From the NCBI GenBank assembly GCA_937967875.1, contig CALBTQ010000242.1, positions 1 through 7,823 of the forward strand: a stretch of 7,823 bases of DNA, given 5' to 3'. The notes below the pieces were generated by a model, which saw only the letters and a program-made list of their open reading frames with translations, was not told the DNA's origin and did not search any database. Made by a program: the position numbers and the translations under genes. The stretch comes from an uncultured Pseudomonadota bacterium. GTDB taxonomy: Bacteria; Lernaellota; Lernaellaia; Lernaellales; Lernaellaceae. Positions 6,045 to 7,823 of the stretch are shown one piece after another (position 1 is the stretch's first letter; the number at the start of each line of letters is the position of its first letter).

Positions 6045-7640
6045 ATGAAATTGGCAACCCGATTCATCCTGGTGATTTTCCTCGCGGCGCTGGCGCTGCC
6101 GCTCGTTTTTTCCTGCACCGGCGACGACGATGACGATGACGACGACGTCAGCGAAAGCTGTTCGTTGGTCTGCGATGCAATCGTGGAATGCGCTTTGGCC
6201 GACGAAGTGGGCGTGAGCACCATGGGCCAGTGCTACGACGAGTGCGAAGGTCAGTGGGAGGAATGCGTCTCGATCTCGACCTGCGATGAACTGGCCGAGT
6301 GCCTGGGGCTCACCGGCGACGACGATATGATCGACGACGACGACAACACCGCCGACGATGACGACGATGATGACGACGTTGTCGACGATGACGATGACGA
6401 TGACGACGACGACGACGATGACGACGACGATGACGATGACGACGACGCCACGCCGGACGACGATGACGACGACGCTACGCCCGACGACGATGACGACGAC
6501 GCCACGCCGGACGACGATGACACCGGCGACGACGATGACACCACGCCGACCGACGACGACACCGGCGACGACGATACGACCGTGCCCGAAGACGAGTGGA
6601 CCTTTATCGTCTATCTGGCCGGCGACAACAGCCTGTATTCCTATGCGCTGGAAGACCTGCAGGAAATGAAGGCCGTCACCACCAGCGACGACGTGAACAT
6701 CCTGGTGATCTTCGACGGCACCATCAACAACGACAGCCGCATCTACAAGGTGACGCACAACAACCTACAGGTGCTCAACAATCCGGGCGAGTTGAACATG
6801 GGCGATCCGAACACGGTAAAGACATACGTCACCGCGTTGATCAACAACTTCCCGGCGGAGCGCACCGCGTTGATTTACTGGAACCACGGCAGCGGCTGGC
6901 ATGACGACGGCGATCCGGCCGTGCCGTTCAAAGACGTGTGCCAGGACGGCAGCGACTGGCTGACCAACTCCGAACTTGACAGCGCGATGCAGTACGTGCG
7001 CAGCAACACCTCGGTGGGCAAGTTCGAGATCGTCGGCTTCGACGCCTGCCTGATGCAGATGATCGAAATCGCTTACTACCTCAAGGACGACGCCAACTAC
7101 ATGATCGGCTCGGAGGAAACCGAAGGCGCGCAGGGCTGGGATTACACCGCCTCGCTGCAGTACCTGGTGAACAATCCGTCGATGACCTCCGAGGCGTTCG
7201 GCCAGAAGATCGTCGATTCCTACATTGCTTCGCCCGACGCCACGTTGTCGGTGCTGAAGATGAGCCAGATGTCCAATTTGGCCACGAAAGTCGATGCGCT
7301 GGCCGATCTGCTCAGCAGCGCCGGCGGCGCCGGCAACAGCGACGTACTCAGCGCGTTGCGCGATACGCTGTACTTCGCCGATTACGACTACATCGACCTG
7401 TACCACTTCGCGTCCAACATCAAGTCGGAGAACATGTCCAGCGCGATCAATACGGCCGCGGACAACCTGATGAGCGCGGTGGACGCGGCGGTGGCTTATT
7501 ACGATTACGGCCAATGGGGTTACGGCAACGCCCACGGCGTGTCGATCTACTTCCCGGATCCGTACTGGTCGTCCTATGACAGCGCCTACGGCAGCCTGTC
7601 GTTCGCCCAGGACACCAACTGGGACGACGTGATCAACTAA
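6045..7640 (+). CDS. Asp-rich lipoprotein with clostripain-type (C11) cysteine peptidase domain
   Basis: This is a predicted lipid-anchored cysteine endopeptidase of the clostripain family (C11, caspase-like clan CD), which typically cuts after Arg or Lys. The 531 residues run as follows: signal peptide 1-23, lipidation Cys24 (VFSC), eight Asp (27-34), and a small Cys-rich module (35-88) with Cys at 39, 43, 49, 63, 67, 74, 80 and 86. An acidic stalk follows (92-183; 63 Asp in residues 91-183, including 21 in a row at 114-134), then the peptidase domain from about 185. The domain opens WTFIVYLAGDNSL, as C11 members do, and carries WNHGSGW with catalytic His281 and GFDACLM with catalytic Cys335, then SEETEGAQGWDY. 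The C-terminal part ends with HGVSIYFP and a short tail, also typical. Characterised C11 enzymes need calcium and self-process; whether this one does is unknown. A strong terminator follows 16 bp after the stop. Family assignment is secure; substrate is unknown. Confidence 0.93.
   Translation: MKLATRFILVIFLAALALPLVFSCTGDDDDDDDDVSESCSLVCDAIVECALADEVGVSTMGQCYDECEGQWEECVSISTCDELAECLGLTGDDDMIDDDDNTADDDDDDDDVVDDDDDDDDDDDDDDDDDDDDDATPDDDDDDATPDDDDDDATPDDDDTGDDDDTTPTDDDTGDDDTTVPEDEWTFIVYLAGDNSLYSYALEDLQEMKAVTTSDDVNILVIFDGTINNDSRIYKVTHNNLQVLNNPGELNMGDPNTVKTYVTALINNFPAERTALIYWNHGSGWHDDGDPAVPFKDVCQDGSDWLTNSELDSAMQYVRSNTSVGKFEIVGFDACLMQMIEIAYYLKDDANYMIGSEETEGAQGWDYTASLQYLVNNPSMTSEAFGQKIVDSYIASPDATLSVLKMSQMSNLATKVDALADLLSSAGGAGNSDVLSALRDTLYFADYDYIDLYHFASNIKSENMSSAINTAADNLMSAVDAAVAYYDYGQWGYGNAHGVSIYFPDPYWSSYDSAYGSLSFAQDTNWDDVIN
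6318..6593 (+). repeat. GAY-codon repeat encoding the poly-Asp stalk
   Basis: This is a low-complexity tract of mixed GAC and GAT codons. It includes 21 consecutive Asp codons (6384-6446), then a 27-bp unit (Ala-Thr-Pro plus six Asp) at 6447-6473 and 6474-6500, with a third partial unit from 6501 that decays into Thr-Gly-Asp and Thr-Thr-Pro variants. A shorter Asp run lies at 6123-6146. The use of both GAC and GAT shows it is not a pure microsatellite. It is nevertheless prone to in-frame length change and to assembly error. Confidence 0.85.
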
Positions 7641-7656
7641 GCGACCGAACAACCGA

Positions 7657-7687
7657 AGGCGGGGGAGAAATCCTCCGCCTTTTTTTT
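7657..7687 (+). terminator. Intrinsic terminator of the C11 peptidase gene
   Basis: AGGCGGGGGA (7657-7666) pairs with TCCTCCGCCT (7671-7680) with a single G-U wobble around a GAAA tetraloop, and the last stem base runs into seven further T residues. The stem begins 16 bases after the TAA stop. This is a textbook Rho-independent terminator for the plus strand. Confidence 0.93.
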
Positions 7688-7704
7688 ACGGATAATTACG
7701 GCAG

Positions 7705-7823
7705 CCCTCATCCCCGACCCTTCTCCCACGAGGAGAAGGGAGTTTTGAAAAACCGGGACATGCACTCGTTGCGTGTCCCGTGATTTTCCGCTTCTTACCC
7801 TCGCCCTCTGGGAGAGGGTCGGG
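7705..7823. repeat. Palindromic interspersed repeat, copy 2 (cut by window edge)
   Basis: It lies in the same orientation as copy 1. Module A (7705-7742) contains CCCTTCTCC-CACGA-GGAGAAGGG (7718-7740). Module B (7797-7823) contains ACCCTCGCCC-TCT-GGGAGAGGGT with one mismatch and then CGGG at the window end. The linker between them is 54 bp instead of 18 and has its own hairpin, CGGGACA...TGTCCCG (7754-7780). The TGAGGG end expected from copy 1 would lie just outside the window. It starts 17 bp after the terminator T-run. Confidence 0.8.

Noticed and set aside
6318..6593. Poly-Asp tract considered as an assembly artefact or frameshift region
   Set aside because: The frame stays open with ordered GAC/GAT mixing and Ala-Thr-Pro punctuation, and leads directly into an intact C11 domain. 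The exact repeat count could still be wrong in a short-read assembly.

Overview
The window is GC-rich DNA from a Gram-negative bacterium. It carries five protein genes, one of them cut by the left edge. Three encode lipoproteins with long aspartate-rich linkers right behind the lipid-attachment cysteine. From memory, such 'C-G-D-D-D-D' lipoproteins are common in deltaproteobacterial-type and related uncultivated lineages (Myxococcota-like, Lernaellota-like). The sequence alone cannot fix the taxon, so this is only a lean.

Layout. The left part (1-3263) reads on the minus strand, in transcription order: a lipoprotein with a C45 / acyl-coenzyme A:6-APA acyltransferase-type Ntn-hydrolase domain (3263-1845), a double-domain ThyX-like flavin-dependent thymidylate synthase homologue (1760-270), and the N-terminus of transketolase (214 to beyond base 1). 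The gaps are 84 and 55 bp with no convincing terminator, so co-transcription is possible. Bases 3264-3835 form a divergent intergenic region with a 100-bp palindromic interspersed repeat and a more AT-rich stretch. The right part reads on the plus strand: a lipoprotein with a DUF3604/PHP-type metal-dependent hydrolase domain (3836-5920), then a lipoprotein with a clostripain-type (C11) cysteine peptidase domain (6045-7640). The second ends at a strong intrinsic terminator (7657-7687). A second copy of the interspersed repeat starts at 7705 and runs off the window.

How the genes relate. Transketolase (pentose phosphate pathway) and the ThyX-like protein (dTMP synthesis or a relative) are cytoplasmic housekeeping-type genes. 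The other three share an architecture rather than a known pathway: signal peptide, lipidated Cys, Asp-rich stalk, then three unrelated hydrolase folds. The simplest reading is a set of enzymes displayed on the cell envelope or surface on acidic stalks. The acidic residues just after the Cys resemble the surface-export signal known from Bacteroidetes lipoproteins, but that link is inference. The most interesting points are this shared design, the expandable GAY-codon and 15-bp repeats that encode the stalks, the uneven split of ThyX motifs between the two halves of the ThyX-like protein, and the modular interspersed repeat that brackets the two plus-strand genes.
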